Assembly (NCBI GenBank): GCA_019695115.1 | Contig: JAIBAP010000048.1 | Span: forward strand, 1-46,427 | DNA from: Caldilineales bacterium | GTDB taxonomy: Bacteria > Chloroflexota > Anaerolineae > J102 | DNA: 46,427 nucleotides | Direction: 5' to 3' | Shown: positions 23,318 to 32,571 of the stretch, one piece after another | Layout: each line of letters opens with the position of its first letter | Position numbering within the stretch: the stretch's first letter is position 1 | Notes under the pieces: generated by a model | The model's database searches: none | What the model was told of the DNA's origin: nothing | Seen by the model: the letters and a program-made list of their open reading frames with translations, nothing else | Made by a program: the position numbers and the translations under genes

Positions 23318-24724
23318 ATGGCCACGGCAGAACCCACGCACCCTACCCGCACCAGCCTGGCGGCGCTGTTGAGCGCGCCTGGGCTGATCGTCGTCGCCCT
23401 GCTCCTGGCCCGGCTGCCGGTTCTATGGTCCGCCGGCCTCCTTGCCCTGGCCGCCTTCGGCCTGCTGACCCTCCTGCGCCCGGTCCTCGGCCTCTACGCC
23501 CTGGCCCTGGCCATCCCCCTCACGCCGCAGATCCGCCTGCCCCTTGGCGCTGGCGCCCTCAGCCTTGCCGACCTTCTCATCGCTGGCGTCTTCGTGGCCT
23601 GGTGGATGCGGCTGACCGTCCGACGCGAGCGACCTCGCTCTGCCCCCCTGCTTTGGCTCATCCTGCCCTTGGGCCTGGCGCTGCTGTTCTCGTCGCTGGC
23701 GGCGGCCTCGCTCGAAGAAGCCATCCCCGAGCTGATCAAGTGGGCCGAGGTCGTCGTCGTCTACTTCCTCGGCGCCCAACTGCTCACACCCCGCCACCGT
23801 CTGCCATTCGTCATCACCCTCCTGGCCGCGGCCAGCCTCGAAAGCATCGTCGGGTTGCGCCAGTTCTTCTTTCGCCTCGGCCCCGAGGCCTATCTGCTAG
23901 GAGGCTTCCTGCGGGCCTATGGCACCTTCGGCCAGCCCAATCCTTACGCCGGCTACCTGGGCCTGGCCCTGCCCCTGGTCCTTGCCCTCACGTTGTGGGC
24001 CGCGACCGCAGGCTGGCGGCGGCGCCGTCCCCTTTTCTACCTCCACTTCGTCTTCTTTGCTGGCGCCAGCATCCTGATCGGCGCCGGCCTCATCGCCAGC
24101 TGGTCGCGCGGGGCCTGGCTGGGGGCGGTCGTCGCCGGACTGACCGTCCTGGCGCTGGCCTCCACCGGCGGTCGTCTGGCCATTGCCGCCGGCGCTGCCG
24201 CCCTCTTCCTCCTCTGGCCCCTCGTTCCCCCTGCCCTCACCGGCCGCCTGGCCGAGATCGGCGCCTACGTTGGCGTGTGGAATGCGCGCGGCGTCCCCGT
24301 CACCGACGCCAACTTCTCCGTCCTCGAACGCGTCGCCCACTGGCAGGTCGCCTGGGAAATGTTCGCCGACCACCCCTGGCTCGGCGTCGGCGTCGGCAAT
24401 TGGGCCGTCGTCTACCCTCGCTATGCCTTTGCTCCCTGGACCGACCCGCTCGGCCACGCCCACAACGTCCTCTTTCACTTCGCCGCCGAGGCAGGCATCA
24501 TCGGCGCCCTGGCCTTCCTCTGCTTCTGGCTCGGCAGCCTGGTCGCCGCCCTCCGCTCGGCCCACCGCAGCCACGGCCCGGACAAAGCCATCGCCATCGG
24601 CGTCTTCGGCCTCCTCGTCCACCTCTCCATCCACAACCAATTCGACAACCTCTTCGTCCAGGGCATGCCCCTTGTCGTCGCCCTCGCCCTTGCCCTGCTG
24701 GAGAGTAGACAAGTAGACAGGTAG
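23318..24724 (+). CDS. O-antigen ligase/polymerase family membrane protein (Wzy_C)
   Basis: A 468-aa polytopic protein with about 10-12 hydrophobic segments and the Wzy_C/WaaL hallmark: a periplasmic loop with SVLERVAHWQVAWEMFADHP and LGVGVGNW, then HAHN with a following His-rich helix. It should join or polymerise surface glycans at the outer face of the membrane. The start at 23318 is chosen from the -10 element just upstream; the longer frame from 23225 lacks a ribosome binding site. The last codons (SRQVDR, stop) lie in an 8-bp tandem repeat, so the C-terminus may have been altered by repeat growth. It opens the envelope gene run to 30139. Confidence 0.85.
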   Translation: MATAEPTHPTRTSLAALLSAPGLIVVALLLARLPVLWSAGLLALAAFGLLTLLRPVLGLYALALAIPLTPQIRLPLGAGALSLADLLIAGVFVAWWMRLTVRRERPRSAPLLWLILPLGLALLFSSLAAASLEEAIPELIKWAEVVVVYFLGAQLLTPRHRLPFVITLLAAASLESIVGLRQFFFRLGPEAYLLGGFLRAYGTFGQPNPYAGYLGLALPLVLALTLWAATAGWRRRRPLFYLHFVFFAGASILIGAGLIASWSRGAWLGAVVAGLTVLALASTGGRLAIAAGAAALFLLWPLVPPALTGRLAEIGAYVGVWNARGVPVTDANFSVLERVAHWQVAWEMFADHPWLGVGVGNWAVVYPRYAFAPWTDPLGHAHNVLFHFAAEAGIIGALAFLCFWLGSLVAALRSAHRSHGPDKAIAIGVFGLLVHLSIHNQFDNLFVQGMPLVVALALALLESRQVDR

Positions 24725-24752
24725 ACAAGTAGATAGGTAGACAAGCAGACTA
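24705..24752. repeat. 8-bp tandem repeat overlapping the end of the ligase gene
   Basis: Six units of GTAGACAA or close variants (GTAGACAG, GTAGATAG, GCAGACTA). The first 20 bp encode the final residues and the stop codon of the upstream gene. Confidence 0.9.
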
Positions 24753-24779
24753 GCCGAAACAACTCATTTGGCCGATTAA

Positions 24780-24903
24780 CGATCATCGACTATCGATCAT
24801 CGATTACTGACAACTTACTACCGATTACTGGCCAAAAATTACCTATTACGACCACTAATTACTAATTACTAATTACTAATTACTGATTACTGACTACTGA
24901 CTC
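24780..24903. repeat. AT-rich degenerate short repeats (ATTACTA type) between genes
   Basis: The stretch is built from words such as ATCATCGA, ATTACTG and ATTACTA; 24850-24900 holds about seven near-perfect 7-bp units of TAATTAC/TGATTAC. No gene or clear promoter is visible. It is strikingly AT-rich against the flanking genes and belongs to the same style of repeat as 36735-36860 and 46290-46315. Confidence 0.85.
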
Positions 24904-24909
24904 CCGACC

Positions 24910-25971
24910 ATGCGCATCCTCCGCTGGCTCCTCCTCCTGCTCCCCATCGCCATCCTGGCCGAAATCTATCACTGGCCGCCTCTGCTGATCTTCCTTACCT
25001 CGGCCCTGGCTGTCGTCCCCCTGGCCGGCTACCTGGGCGAGGCCACCGAAGTCCTGGCCGACAAGACCGGGCCGCGCATCGGCGGTCTGCTCAACGCCAC
25101 GCTCGGCAATGCCGCCGAACTGATCATCACCATCATCGCCATCCGCGCCGCCGAGATCGAACTGGTCAAGGCCAGCATCATCGGTTCGGTGCTGGGCAAC
25201 CTGCTGCTGGTGCTGGGGCTGAGCGTGATCTTCGGAGGCGTAAAGAATGGCATCCAACGCTTCGACCGCGCCAGCGCCGGCCTGGACGCCACCCTACTCA
25301 TCCTGGCCGTCATCGCCCTCAGCATCCCCTCCATCTTCAACGCCGCCATCGAGCCAAACACCCTCGCTGTCGAAGAACTGAGCCTGACCACGGCCGCCGT
25401 CATGCTCGTCATCTACGTCCTGGCCATTGTCTTCATCCTCCGCTCGCGCACACCCGAACGCGAGGCCGGGCCGACCGTACAGCCCACCCGCCACGGCCCC
25501 GGCTGGAACACTAGCCTTGCCATTGGCGTCCTCCTGGCCTCAGTCGTTGGCATTGCCATCATGAGCGAGTTCCTCGTCGGCTCGGTCGAGCATGTCACCG
25601 CCACCTTGGGTCTCAGCGCCTTCTTCGTCGGCATCATCGTCGTCCCCATCATCGGCAATGTAGCCGAACATCTGGTAGCCGTGCAGGTGGCGATCAAAGA
25701 CCAGATGGACCTCAGCCTCAACATCGCCATCGGCTCCAGCCTGCAGATCGCCCTCTTCGTCGCTCCCATCCTCGTCTTCCTCTCCCTGCTCCTGGGCCAT
25801 CCCCTGACGCTCGAATTCAACAACTTCGAGCTGATCGCCCTCACCGCCGCCGCCGTCATCGCCGCCTTTATCTCGGTCGATGGTCGCTCCAACTGGCTAG
25901 AGGGCGCCATGCTCACGGCCGTCTACATCATCCTTTCGCTGGCGTTCTATTTCCTGCCCAGCGTGCGCTAA
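24910..25971 (+). CDS. cax: Calcium/proton exchanger (CaCA family)
   Basis: A 353-aa membrane protein with about 11 hydrophobic helices and the two inverted alpha-repeats of cation/H+ antiporters: LLNATLGNAAELI in the first half and GNVAEHLVAV with SLNIAIGSSLQIALFV in the second, each carrying the conserved Glu. It should export Ca2+ in exchange for protons across the cytoplasmic membrane. Length is typical for bacterial CAX/ChaA proteins. No ribosome binding site precedes the ATG, which follows an AT-rich repeat. The stop TAA overlaps the next ATG by one base (TAATG), so the GtrA gene is translationally coupled. Confidence 0.93.
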   Translation: MRILRWLLLLLPIAILAEIYHWPPLLIFLTSALAVVPLAGYLGEATEVLADKTGPRIGGLLNATLGNAAELIITIIAIRAAEIELVKASIIGSVLGNLLLVLGLSVIFGGVKNGIQRFDRASAGLDATLLILAVIALSIPSIFNAAIEPNTLAVEELSLTTAAVMLVIYVLAIVFILRSRTPEREAGPTVQPTRHGPGWNTSLAIGVLLASVVGIAIMSEFLVGSVEHVTATLGLSAFFVGIIVVPIIGNVAEHLVAVQVAIKDQMDLSLNIAIGSSLQIALFVAPILVFLSLLLGHPLTLEFNNFELIALTAAAVIAAFISVDGRSNWLEGAMLTAVYIILSLAFYFLPSVR

Positions 25972-26465
25972 TGACTTCTCTTCCCCGCTCCAATTCGTCG
26001 GAGGCTCCTTCCTTGATTGCCCGCCTTGCCGCCATCAGCCCTATCCATCCCAAAGAAACCGAACGGTTCCTCAAATTCGCCGTTGTCGGCGCCATCGGCG
26101 CCATCGTCGATTTCGGCGTCCTCAACCTTCTGGTCTTTGTTTTTGGGCTGCACGACCTCGTCGCCAACACCATCTCCTTCACCTGCGCCGTCATCAGCAA
26201 CTTCACCTGGAACCGGCTGTGGACCTATCCCGAAAGCCGCCAGATTCGCAAGCGCCGGCAGCTACCGCAATTCGGCCTGGTCAGCCTCATCGGGCTGGGA
26301 ATCAACACCATCGTCCTCTTCTTTGCCGACCGTTTTCTGCTCGGCTTCGGTCTCAGCCAGGCCCTGGCCCTCAACATCGCCAAAGCCTTCGCCATCCTCG
26401 TCGTCCTCTTCTGGAACTTCGGCGCCAACCGCTTCTGGACCTACCGCCACGTCAATCGACCTTGA
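25971..26465 (+). CDS. GtrA-family membrane protein
   Basis: A 164-aa protein with a soluble N-terminus (1-35) and four membrane helices in the GtrA pattern: RFLKFAVVGAIGAIVDFGVLN, FTWNRLWTYPES, QFGLVSLIGLGIN and NFGANRFWTY. GtrA proteins are thought to flip or carry lipid-linked sugars in cell-surface glycan synthesis. The start overlaps the exchanger stop by one base. The next gene, a glycosyltransferase, starts 12 bp after the stop, which fits a joint role in glycan assembly. Confidence 0.9.
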   Translation: MTSLPRSNSSEAPSLIARLAAISPIHPKETERFLKFAVVGAIGAIVDFGVLNLLVFVFGLHDLVANTISFTCAVISNFTWNRLWTYPESRQIRKRRQLPQFGLVSLIGLGINTIVLFFADRFLLGFGLSQALALNIAKAFAILVVLFWNFGANRFWTYRHVNRP

Positions 26466-26476
26466 CCGCAATCCCC

Positions 26477-27610
26477 ATGCACATCGGCATTGACTACACC
26501 GCCGCCGTCCTCCAGGGCGCCGGCATCGGCCGCTACACCCGCGGCCTGGTCGACGCCCTCCTGCCCCTGCTCGGCGCCGCTGACCGCCTGACCCTGCTCC
26601 ACCCACGCGAGAGCAGCCTCCCGCCCCAACCCGCCCCGCCTGCCACCGTCAGCCATCGCCGCCTCCCCCTTCCCGACCGTTTCCAAACTATTCTCTGGCA
26701 TCGCCTGCACCTGCCCCTGGCGGTCGAGTTCTTCACCGGCCCGCTCGACATCTTCCACGCCCCCAACTTCCTGCTCCCGCCTGTCCGCCGCGCCCGCACC
26801 CTCGTCACCATCCACGACCTGGCCTTTCTCGTCCGCCCGCAATTCGCCCACCCCGACCTCCAACGCTTCCTCGCCGGCGCCGTCCCCCGCTCACTCGCCG
26901 GCGCCGACCACATCCTCGCCGACTCCGAGGCCAGCCGGCAGGACGCCATCCGCCTCTTTCACCTGCCGCCTGAGCGCATCACCGTAGTCGGAGCCGGTGT
27001 CGAAGCTCGCTTCCAACCACTCACCAATAGCCAATCACTACACGAAATACGGCAAAAATATAGCCTTCCCAACGCCCCCTTTATCCTCTCCCTCAGCACC
27101 CTCGAACCCCGCAAGAATTTCGACGGTCTCATCCGCGCCTTTGTTGCCGCCCGACAGCAAGCCGCCCTCGCCCATCACCTCGTCATCGCTGGGAAACCGG
27201 GATGGCTATACGAAAATATTTACGCCGAAGTCGAGCGGCTGCACGCCGGCGACTTCATCCACTTCCTCGGCTTCGTCGCTGACGCCGACCTGCCCGCCCT
27301 CTACAACCTGGCCGACCTCTTCGCCTTCCCCAGCCACTACGAAGGCTTCGGCCTGCCCGTACTCGAGGCCCTGGCCTGCGGCCGGCCCGTCCTCTGCACC
27401 GACACCAGCAGCCTGCCCGAAATCGCCGGCGACGCCGCCCGCCTCATCCCCACCGGCGACGAGGCCGCCCTGACCGAGGCCCTGGCCGACCTCCTCAGCG
27501 ACGAGGCCGCCCGGGCCGACCTGGCCCGCCGCGGCCCCGCTCAGGCGGCGCCGTGGACGTGGGAAGCAGCGGCGAGGCGGCTGGTCGAGGTTTACCGCCA
27601 CCTGGCCTGA
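26477..27610 (+). CDS. GT4-family glycosyltransferase
   Basis: A 377-aa GT-B fold enzyme that moves a sugar from a nucleotide donor to a glycan acceptor at the cytoplasmic face. The N-terminal domain begins MHIGIDYTAAVLQGAGIGRY and has VTIHDLAFL and ILADSEASRQD. The C-terminal donor domain has LSTLEPRKNFDGLI, VIAGKPGWLY, FLGFV and the EX7E motif EGFGLPVLE (Glu289, Glu297). The frame is open upstream, but 26477 is the first start matching the family. Between the two domains (about 27017-27069) is a short AT-rich stretch encoding NSQSLHEIRQKY, different in composition from the rest. It lies in a tight run with gtrA before and the cyclase gene 22 bp after. Confidence 0.92.
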   Translation: MHIGIDYTAAVLQGAGIGRYTRGLVDALLPLLGAADRLTLLHPRESSLPPQPAPPATVSHRRLPLPDRFQTILWHRLHLPLAVEFFTGPLDIFHAPNFLLPPVRRARTLVTIHDLAFLVRPQFAHPDLQRFLAGAVPRSLAGADHILADSEASRQDAIRLFHLPPERITVVGAGVEARFQPLTNSQSLHEIRQKYSLPNAPFILSLSTLEPRKNFDGLIRAFVAARQQAALAHHLVIAGKPGWLYENIYAEVERLHAGDFIHFLGFVADADLPALYNLADLFAFPSHYEGFGLPVLEALACGRPVLCTDTSSLPEIAGDAARLIPTGDEAALTEALADLLSDEAARADLARRGPAQAAPWTWEAAARRLVEVYRHLA

Positions 27611-27632
27611 GTGCGGCCCCTGCCAACCACCT

Positions 27633-29468
27633 ATGCCCGACGAATTCCACTATCGCTGGCAATACGACCTCCACTCCAGCCCAGAGGCGCTGTGGCCGTA
27701 TGTCTCCGATACCAACCGCTTCAACCAGGAGACGGGCGTGCCGCCCGTCGAAGATATGCGGCCGGGGCTCGAGCTAGTCAATGCCCGCCGCCATCTGCGG
27801 CTACGGCGTTCGGGGATGTGGATCAAGTGGGAGGAGGAGCCATTCGAGTGGGTGCGCCCCTACCGCTTTGGCGTGCGGCGGGTCTATAGCAGCGGGCCGG
27901 TGTCCGAGATGCGCACCCTGGCCGAACTCAGTTCCCGGCCAGAGGGCGGGACCCGGCTGGTCTATCAGGTTTGGGCGCGACCGCGCAATCTGCTGGGCTA
28001 CGCCGCCATCCCCCTCCAGATTGGTCGCATCAGCGCCCGCGCCTTCGCCGCCGCCTTCTATCGCTACGACACCCTGGCTGCGCAAGGCGAGTCGCCCGGC
28101 GCAGCGCCCGGCCAGCCGCCCGGCCAGGCGGCGGCGCTCGCACCGGGCAGCGGGCAGCGCCTGCAGACGGCCGGCGCCGAGATGCAACGCCAGGGCGTGC
28201 CGCCAGAACTGGCCGGACGCCTGATCGACCTCATCATCCAGGCCGACGACATCACCCTCTCCCGGCTGCGGCCCTATGCCCTGGCCGATTACTGGCGCCT
28301 GCCGCGTCGGGCGACCCTCGAAGCCTTCCTCCACGCCACCCGCGCCGGGCTGTTCGACCTCCAGTGGCACATCCTTTGCCCGCTTTGCCGCGGCGACAAA
28401 GAGACCGCCGCCAGCCTCAACGCCATGGCGACGCGCGCCCACTGTGAAGTCTGCCACATCGACCTGGGCGCCAACTTCGACCAGGCCGTGGAACTGACCT
28501 TCCGCCCGAACCCCGCCATCCGCCCGCTCGAAATCCATCCCTACTGCGTCGGCGGCCCCCAGGTCACGCCCCACATCCTCGCCCAACAGCTGCTGCCGCC
28601 CCGCGCGACCCGCGACCTCTCGCTCCCGCTCGAACCCGGACGCCATCACCTGCGCGCCGTCGACCTGCCCGGCGGCCGCTACCTGCAGATCACAGCCGGC
28701 GGCGCCAGCGAAGCCACCCTGCGGGCGAGCGCCGACGGCTGGCCGGGCGAGGAACTCAGCCTGGGGACGAACCCCCTCATCCACCTGGCCAACGACACCG
28801 ACCGCCAGCAACTCCTCCTGCTCGAACGCCTGGCCTGGAGCGATCAGGCCGTCACCGCCGCCGAAGTGACCACGCTGCAAGCTTTCCGCGACCTCTTCTC
28901 CAGCGAAGCCCTGCGGCCGGGCGAGCAGATCTCGGTGGGCAGCCTCACCATCGTCTTCACCGACCTGCGCGACTCCACCCGCCTCTACCAGGCCATCGGC
29001 GACGCCCCCGCCTTTGGCCGCGTCATGAGCCATTTCGACATCCTCCGCCAAACGATCAGTGCCGAGGAAGGCGCCATCGTCAAGACCATCGGCGACGCCG
29101 TCATGGCCGCCTTCCGCCGGCCACTCCACGGGCTGAAAGCCATCCTGCGCGCTCAGGAACTGCTGGCCGCCCAACCCGGCGGAGCCGGCGCCCCCCTCGT
29201 GCTCAAAGCCGGCCTCCACCACGGCCCCTGCATCGCCGTCACCCTCAACGGCCGCCTGGACTACTTCGGCTCGACCGTCAACGTCGCCGCCCGCATCCAA
29301 AACCTGGCCGCCGGCGAGGACATCGTCCTCTCCAACCTCGTCCGCGACGACCCCGAAGTGGCCGCGTGGCTACACGAAAACGCGCCTCGCTACGAACTCG
29401 AAACCCTCCGCACCACCCTCAAGGGGCTGGAGGGAACCTTCGAGGTCTACCGACTGCAACGGACATGA
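27633..29468 (+). CDS. Class III adenylate/guanylate cyclase with SRPBCC-like and zinc-ribbon domains
   Basis: A 611-aa protein. Residues about 1-150 look like an SRPBCC (START-like) ligand pocket (YDLHSSPEALWPYVSD). The middle has a zinc-ribbon-like pair CPLC (Cys249, Cys252) and CEVC (Cys271, Cys274), in a region that recalls DUF5939 of cyclase proteins. The C-terminal cyclase domain has metal-binding Asp444 (VFTDLRDSTRLY) and Asp488 (TIGDAVMAAF), and the transition-state pair in YFGSTVNVAARI (Asn/Arg). All catalytic residues are therefore present, and it should make cAMP or cGMP in the cytoplasm. No membrane helix is seen. Its stop overlaps the next gene by ATGA. Its place in an envelope glycan run is unexplained; an N-terminal lipid or small-molecule sensor is possible. 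Confidence 0.9.
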   Translation: MPDEFHYRWQYDLHSSPEALWPYVSDTNRFNQETGVPPVEDMRPGLELVNARRHLRLRRSGMWIKWEEEPFEWVRPYRFGVRRVYSSGPVSEMRTLAELSSRPEGGTRLVYQVWARPRNLLGYAAIPLQIGRISARAFAAAFYRYDTLAAQGESPGAAPGQPPGQAAALAPGSGQRLQTAGAEMQRQGVPPELAGRLIDLIIQADDITLSRLRPYALADYWRLPRRATLEAFLHATRAGLFDLQWHILCPLCRGDKETAASLNAMATRAHCEVCHIDLGANFDQAVELTFRPNPAIRPLEIHPYCVGGPQVTPHILAQQLLPPRATRDLSLPLEPGRHHLRAVDLPGGRYLQITAGGASEATLRASADGWPGEELSLGTNPLIHLANDTDRQQLLLLERLAWSDQAVTAAEVTTLQAFRDLFSSEALRPGEQISVGSLTIVFTDLRDSTRLYQAIGDAPAFGRVMSHFDILRQTISAEEGAIVKTIGDAVMAAFRRPLHGLKAILRAQELLAAQPGGAGAPLVLKAGLHHGPCIAVTLNGRLDYFGSTVNVAARIQNLAAGEDIVLSNLVRDDPEVAAWLHENAPRYELETLRTTLKGLEGTFEVYRLQRT

Positions 29469-30139
29469 ACCTGAACTCCGCCGTCTGGCGCCCTCGCCTT
29501 GCCCTCAGCCTTGCCGCCGCCGGGCTTGGCTTGATTGCCCTCGGCTACTGGGGCGCCTGGCTGCCGCACCCCGCCGCCGGGCTGAACATCCTGGGCATCG
29601 ACCTGGCCGAATACGTCAAATTCGTGCCGGAGGTGCGATCCGGGCAGGTCTCGCTGCGCCGGGAGATCTTCTACGCCCCCCTCGTCAGCCTCTCCCTCGG
29701 CCTCACCCTCCTGGCCACGATCCACCGGCCTCGCCTGCCCCTCCCCCTGCGCCTGCTCCTCCTCGCCCTGGCCGTCCCGCCCGCCCTGGCCATGCTCCCG
29801 CCCGCCTGGACGCCCGCCCTCTTGCGCACGCCCGAATTCCGTGCGCAGACCCTGGCCATCGGCCTCCTCCTCGCCGCCGCCCTCCTCGCCCCCCTCTGGC
29901 GCCGTTTCCTGCCCGACCCGGCCCGCGGCCTCCTCCTTCTGGCCCTGGCCGGCCTTCCCTTCCCCGCCATCGCCGCCTTCCAGCGCCTGCTTCCCGCCCT
30001 GGCTGCGCTCTACAACCACCCTCTCGCCCCTGGCCCCGCCCTCTTCCGGCTCGGCCTGGGCGCCGGCCTGCTTGCCGCCGGCGGCTTGCTCATGCTCTGG
30101 CCCGCCAGACGAAGGCCGCGCCCCGCCGCCGCTGCCTGA
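29465..30139 (+). CDS. Polytopic membrane protein, unknown function
   Basis: A 224-aa very hydrophobic protein, rich in Leu, Ala and Pro, with about six predicted membrane helices and an Ala/Pro/Arg-rich C-terminal tail. It begins MNLNSAVWRPRLALSL. The segment LNILGIDLAEYVKFVPEVRSGQ after the first helix is the only distinctive soluble part. The ATG overlaps the cyclase stop (ATGA, 29465-29468), so production is coupled to the cyclase, and the two may work together (cyclase control or a transport step). No family recognised. Confidence 0.75.
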   Translation: MNLNSAVWRPRLALSLAAAGLGLIALGYWGAWLPHPAAGLNILGIDLAEYVKFVPEVRSGQVSLRREIFYAPLVSLSLGLTLLATIHRPRLPLPLRLLLLALAVPPALAMLPPAWTPALLRTPEFRAQTLAIGLLLAAALLAPLWRRFLPDPARGLLLLALAGLPFPAIAAFQRLLPALAALYNHPLAPGPALFRLGLGAGLLAAGGLLMLWPARRRPRPAAAA

Positions 30140-30204
30140 ACCACTAGCTGCGCGCTGCCTCCGGCTCAAAAGGAATGCCAATTACATCACGCTGCGGTCA
30201 CCGG

Positions 30205-30256
30205 TTGCGTCGCGCGCCGATCGCCGGCCTATAATCGCCTTCGATTCAGGAATCGA
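30205..30256 (+). promoter_or_regulatory. Promoter with a 16-bp palindrome at the transcript start
   Basis: TTGCGT (30205-30210), a 19-bp spacer and a perfect TATAAT (30230-30235) precede the small gene at 30359. Six bases after the -10 lies the palindrome TCGATTCAGGAATCGA (30241-30256; 7-bp arms around AG), just where transcription should begin, a classic operator position. Confidence 0.55.
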
Positions 30257-30358
30257 TAGTCCACTCTGAACCTTGCCGACCCAAACTCGCCGTTGGGAGC
30301 AAGGCATGGGGTGGCGTCTGCTGCGGTTCCCCACCCTCCAAAATCGGAAGGCGCCATC

Positions 30359-30607
30359 ATGAAACGCATCACAACTCATGTCATCACTTTGCTCTCCATC
30401 GTGGCGCTGGCCCTGGGGGCGGCAGCCACACTGCGCGGGGCCTGGATGCCGGTGGGATTCCCCGGGCAGACGCTTGGCGACGCCGCATCTGCCGCGCTGG
30501 TGCTTGCGGGCGCTTACTGGCCGCCAATCGTACTGACAGGTCTGCTGACAGGCAGCGTGGTGCTGGCGCTGACGAGACAGCGGCGCATGGCCGGCTCAGA
30601 TCTGTAG
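30359..30607 (+). CDS. Small two-helix membrane protein
   Basis: An 82-aa protein with two hydrophobic segments (about 8-25 and 43-72) joined by a short Gly/Pro-rich loop, and a basic C-terminal end (TRQRRMAG). The ATG at 30359 has GGAAGG about 7 bases upstream; an earlier in-frame start at 30293 has none. It has its own promoter at 30205-30235 with a long (about 117-bp) leader. No family recognised. A 7-bp stem (AGCCGCT/AGCGGCT, 30606-30629) follows the stop codon but lacks a T tract. Confidence 0.65.
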   Translation: MKRITTHVITLLSIVALALGAAATLRGAWMPVGFPGQTLGDAASAALVLAGAYWPPIVLTGLLTGSVVLALTRQRRMAGSDL

Positions 30608-30719
30608 CCGCTGGGCTGAGGAAGCGGCTGCTCGACTTTCGCGCCAGGGGCGGGGCGGGGGTAGAATGTGCGCGGGCGCAGATGGCCGACACGACGGCCA
30701 GGCGCCCATTCTTTGCCGT

Positions 30720-32567
30720 ATGACCACCACCCTACCCGCAACCACGACCCACCCCACCGCCGCGGCTGGCCGCGCCGAACTCAACGCTGAATTCAGCGCC
30801 GAATTCAGCGCCGAATTCAGCGCCGAATTCAGCGCGCCCAGCCGCTACCGCAGCGACCGCCGCGGCGCGCTGCGCTGGCTTGGCTCGCACGCCCTGCGCC
30901 AATGGCACTGGGGACTGATCATGACCATCGGCGCCTTCAGCAACGCCGCCCTGGCCGCAGCCATCCCCGTCCTCACCGGCCAGGCCTTCGACGCCATTTT
31001 GCAGCAGCCGCCCGACACCACCGTGCTGGCCCGCGCCGCCCTCCTCATCCTTGCCAGCCAGATGCTACGCAGCCTCTTGCAGTTCGCCCGCAACGGCGGC
31101 GCCGAGATGATCGGGCAAAACCTGGAGCGAGACATCCGCGACGAGATGTACGGCAGTCTGCTGGGCAAGAGCATGACCTTCCACAGCCTGCAACCGGTGG
31201 GCGATACGATGGCCCGCGCCACCAACGACGTGCGCGAGATCAACCTGATGTTCAATCCGGGGGTCAACCTGGTGGTGGGGTCGGCCTTCTTCTTATTCGT
31301 CCCGCTCGTCCTGGCCCCGCGCTACCACCCCAGCCTGGCCCTCATACCCGCCCTCTACATCCTTCTCTACTTCCTGGCCCTGGCCCACTATCTGCACGAA
31401 CTGCAGCCGATCACCACACGGGTGCGCTCGACCTTCGGGCAGATGAACACCCGCCTGGCCGAGGCAATCGACGGCATCGAGACGGTCAAAGGCGCGGCCC
31501 AGGAAGAGGCTGAGGTGAAGCGCTTCAGCGTCGTCGCCGGGCGTTTCCGCGATGCCTTCGTCGGGCAGGGCAATGTCGAGGCGCGCTTCGTCCCCCTGCT
31601 GCTCTTGGGTGTGGCTTCGGCGGCCGGGCTGCTGCACGCCTTGCTGCTCTACCGCCAGGGGCTGATCGCAGTCGGCGATGTGGTGGCCTACTTTGGGCTG
31701 CTGCAATTGCTCGGCTTCCCCACCTTCGTCTCGCTCATGGCCTATTCACAGGTCTCGTCGGGCGTGGCGGCGGGGCGCAGGATCCTGGAACTGATCAACC
31801 GCGAAACCCTGCTCGACCAGAACCTGGCCGGGGCGGCGCCGCCGATGGTCGGGCGGATCGAGTTCCACCAGGTCAGCTTTGCCTACCACCAGGGCGCCGA
31901 ACCTGCGCTCGACCAGGTCAGCTTCGAGGTGCAGCCTGGCCAGACCATCGCCATCGTCGGCCAGACCGGCGCCGGGAAAACCACACTGGCCAAGCTCGTC
32001 AACCGCACCTATGATGTCGATCAAGGCGGCGTGCGGATCGACGGCGTGGATGTGCGCGACTGGAACCTGGAAGCCCTGCGCCAGCGGATTTCGATCATCG
32101 AGCAGGACATCTTCCTCTTCTCGCGCACCATCGCCGAGAACATCGCCTTTGGCAAGCCCGACGCCACCGCCGCCGAAATCGAGGCGGCCGCCCGCGCTGC
32201 CCAGGCCCACGACTTCATCACCGGCTTCAAGGACGGCTACCAGACGGTGGTGGGCGAGCGCGGCGTCACCCTTTCGGGCGGGCAGCGGCAGAGGATCGCC
32301 CTGGCCCGCGCCTTCCTCACCGACCCCGCCATCCTCATCCTCGACGACTCCACCAGTTCGATCGACAGCGCCACCGAAGACCGCATCCAGCGCGCCATCT
32401 ACGCCGCCGCCCGCGGGCGCACCACCCTGATCATCACCCACCGGCTGTCGCAGATCCGCTGGGCCGACCGGGTTATCGTCCTGCGCGGGGGACGGGTGGC
32501 AGCCGCCGGCAGCCATGAAGAGCTTCTGCATAGCTCGCCCGCCTACCGCCGCATCTTCACCGACTGA
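30720..32567 (+). CDS. ABC exporter half-transporter with degenerate ATP site (membrane plus ATPase domain)
   Basis: A 615-aa half-transporter: N-terminal tail, six-helix exporter domain (about 60-350), then a nucleotide-binding domain with Walker A GQTGAGKT (414-421), signature LSGGQ (518-522) and Walker B ILILDD. The catalytic position after Walker B is Asp543 instead of Glu, the mark of the degenerate subunit in heterodimeric exporters. The start at 30720 is the first ATG matching the family; a -10-like TAGAAT is at 30662. Residues 24-39 are four EFSA units from a 12-bp DNA repeat. The partner gene starts 4 bp after the stop. The substrate is unknown; drugs, lipids or peptides are usual for the type. 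Confidence 0.93.
   Translation: MTTTLPATTTHPTAAAGRAELNAEFSAEFSAEFSAEFSAPSRYRSDRRGALRWLGSHALRQWHWGLIMTIGAFSNAALAAAIPVLTGQAFDAILQQPPDTTVLARAALLILASQMLRSLLQFARNGGAEMIGQNLERDIRDEMYGSLLGKSMTFHSLQPVGDTMARATNDVREINLMFNPGVNLVVGSAFFLFVPLVLAPRYHPSLALIPALYILLYFLALAHYLHELQPITTRVRSTFGQMNTRLAEAIDGIETVKGAAQEEAEVKRFSVVAGRFRDAFVGQGNVEARFVPLLLLGVASAAGLLHALLLYRQGLIAVGDVVAYFGLLQLLGFPTFVSLMAYSQVSSGVAAGRRILELINRETLLDQNLAGAAPPMVGRIEFHQVSFAYHQGAEPALDQVSFEVQPGQTIAIVGQTGAGKTTLAKLVNRTYDVDQGGVRIDGVDVRDWNLEALRQRISIIEQDIFLFSRTIAENIAFGKPDATAAEIEAAARAAQAHDFITGFKDGYQTVVGERGVTLSGGQRQRIALARAFLTDPAILILDDSTSSIDSATEDRIQRAIYAAARGRTTLIITHRLSQIRWADRVIVLRGGRVAAAGSHEELLHSSPAYRRIFTD
30789..30836 (+). repeat. Four 12-bp coding repeats (EFSA)
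   Basis: Three perfect copies of GAATTCAGCGCC and a fourth with one change lie in frame near the 5' end of the ABC gene and add a repetitive Glu-Phe-Ser-Ala segment before the first membrane helix. Copy number could vary by slippage without a frameshift. Confidence 0.95.
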
Positions 32568-32571
32568 CGCC

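Noticed and set aside
27801-29300. Open frame of 499 codons on the minus strand
   Set aside because: It lies wholly opposite the cyclase gene, whose domains are clear. High G+C leaves antisense frames open; there is no ribosome binding site or recognisable domain.
30606-30629. Terminator after the small membrane protein gene
   Set aside because: The 7-bp stem has a 10-nt loop and no T tract.
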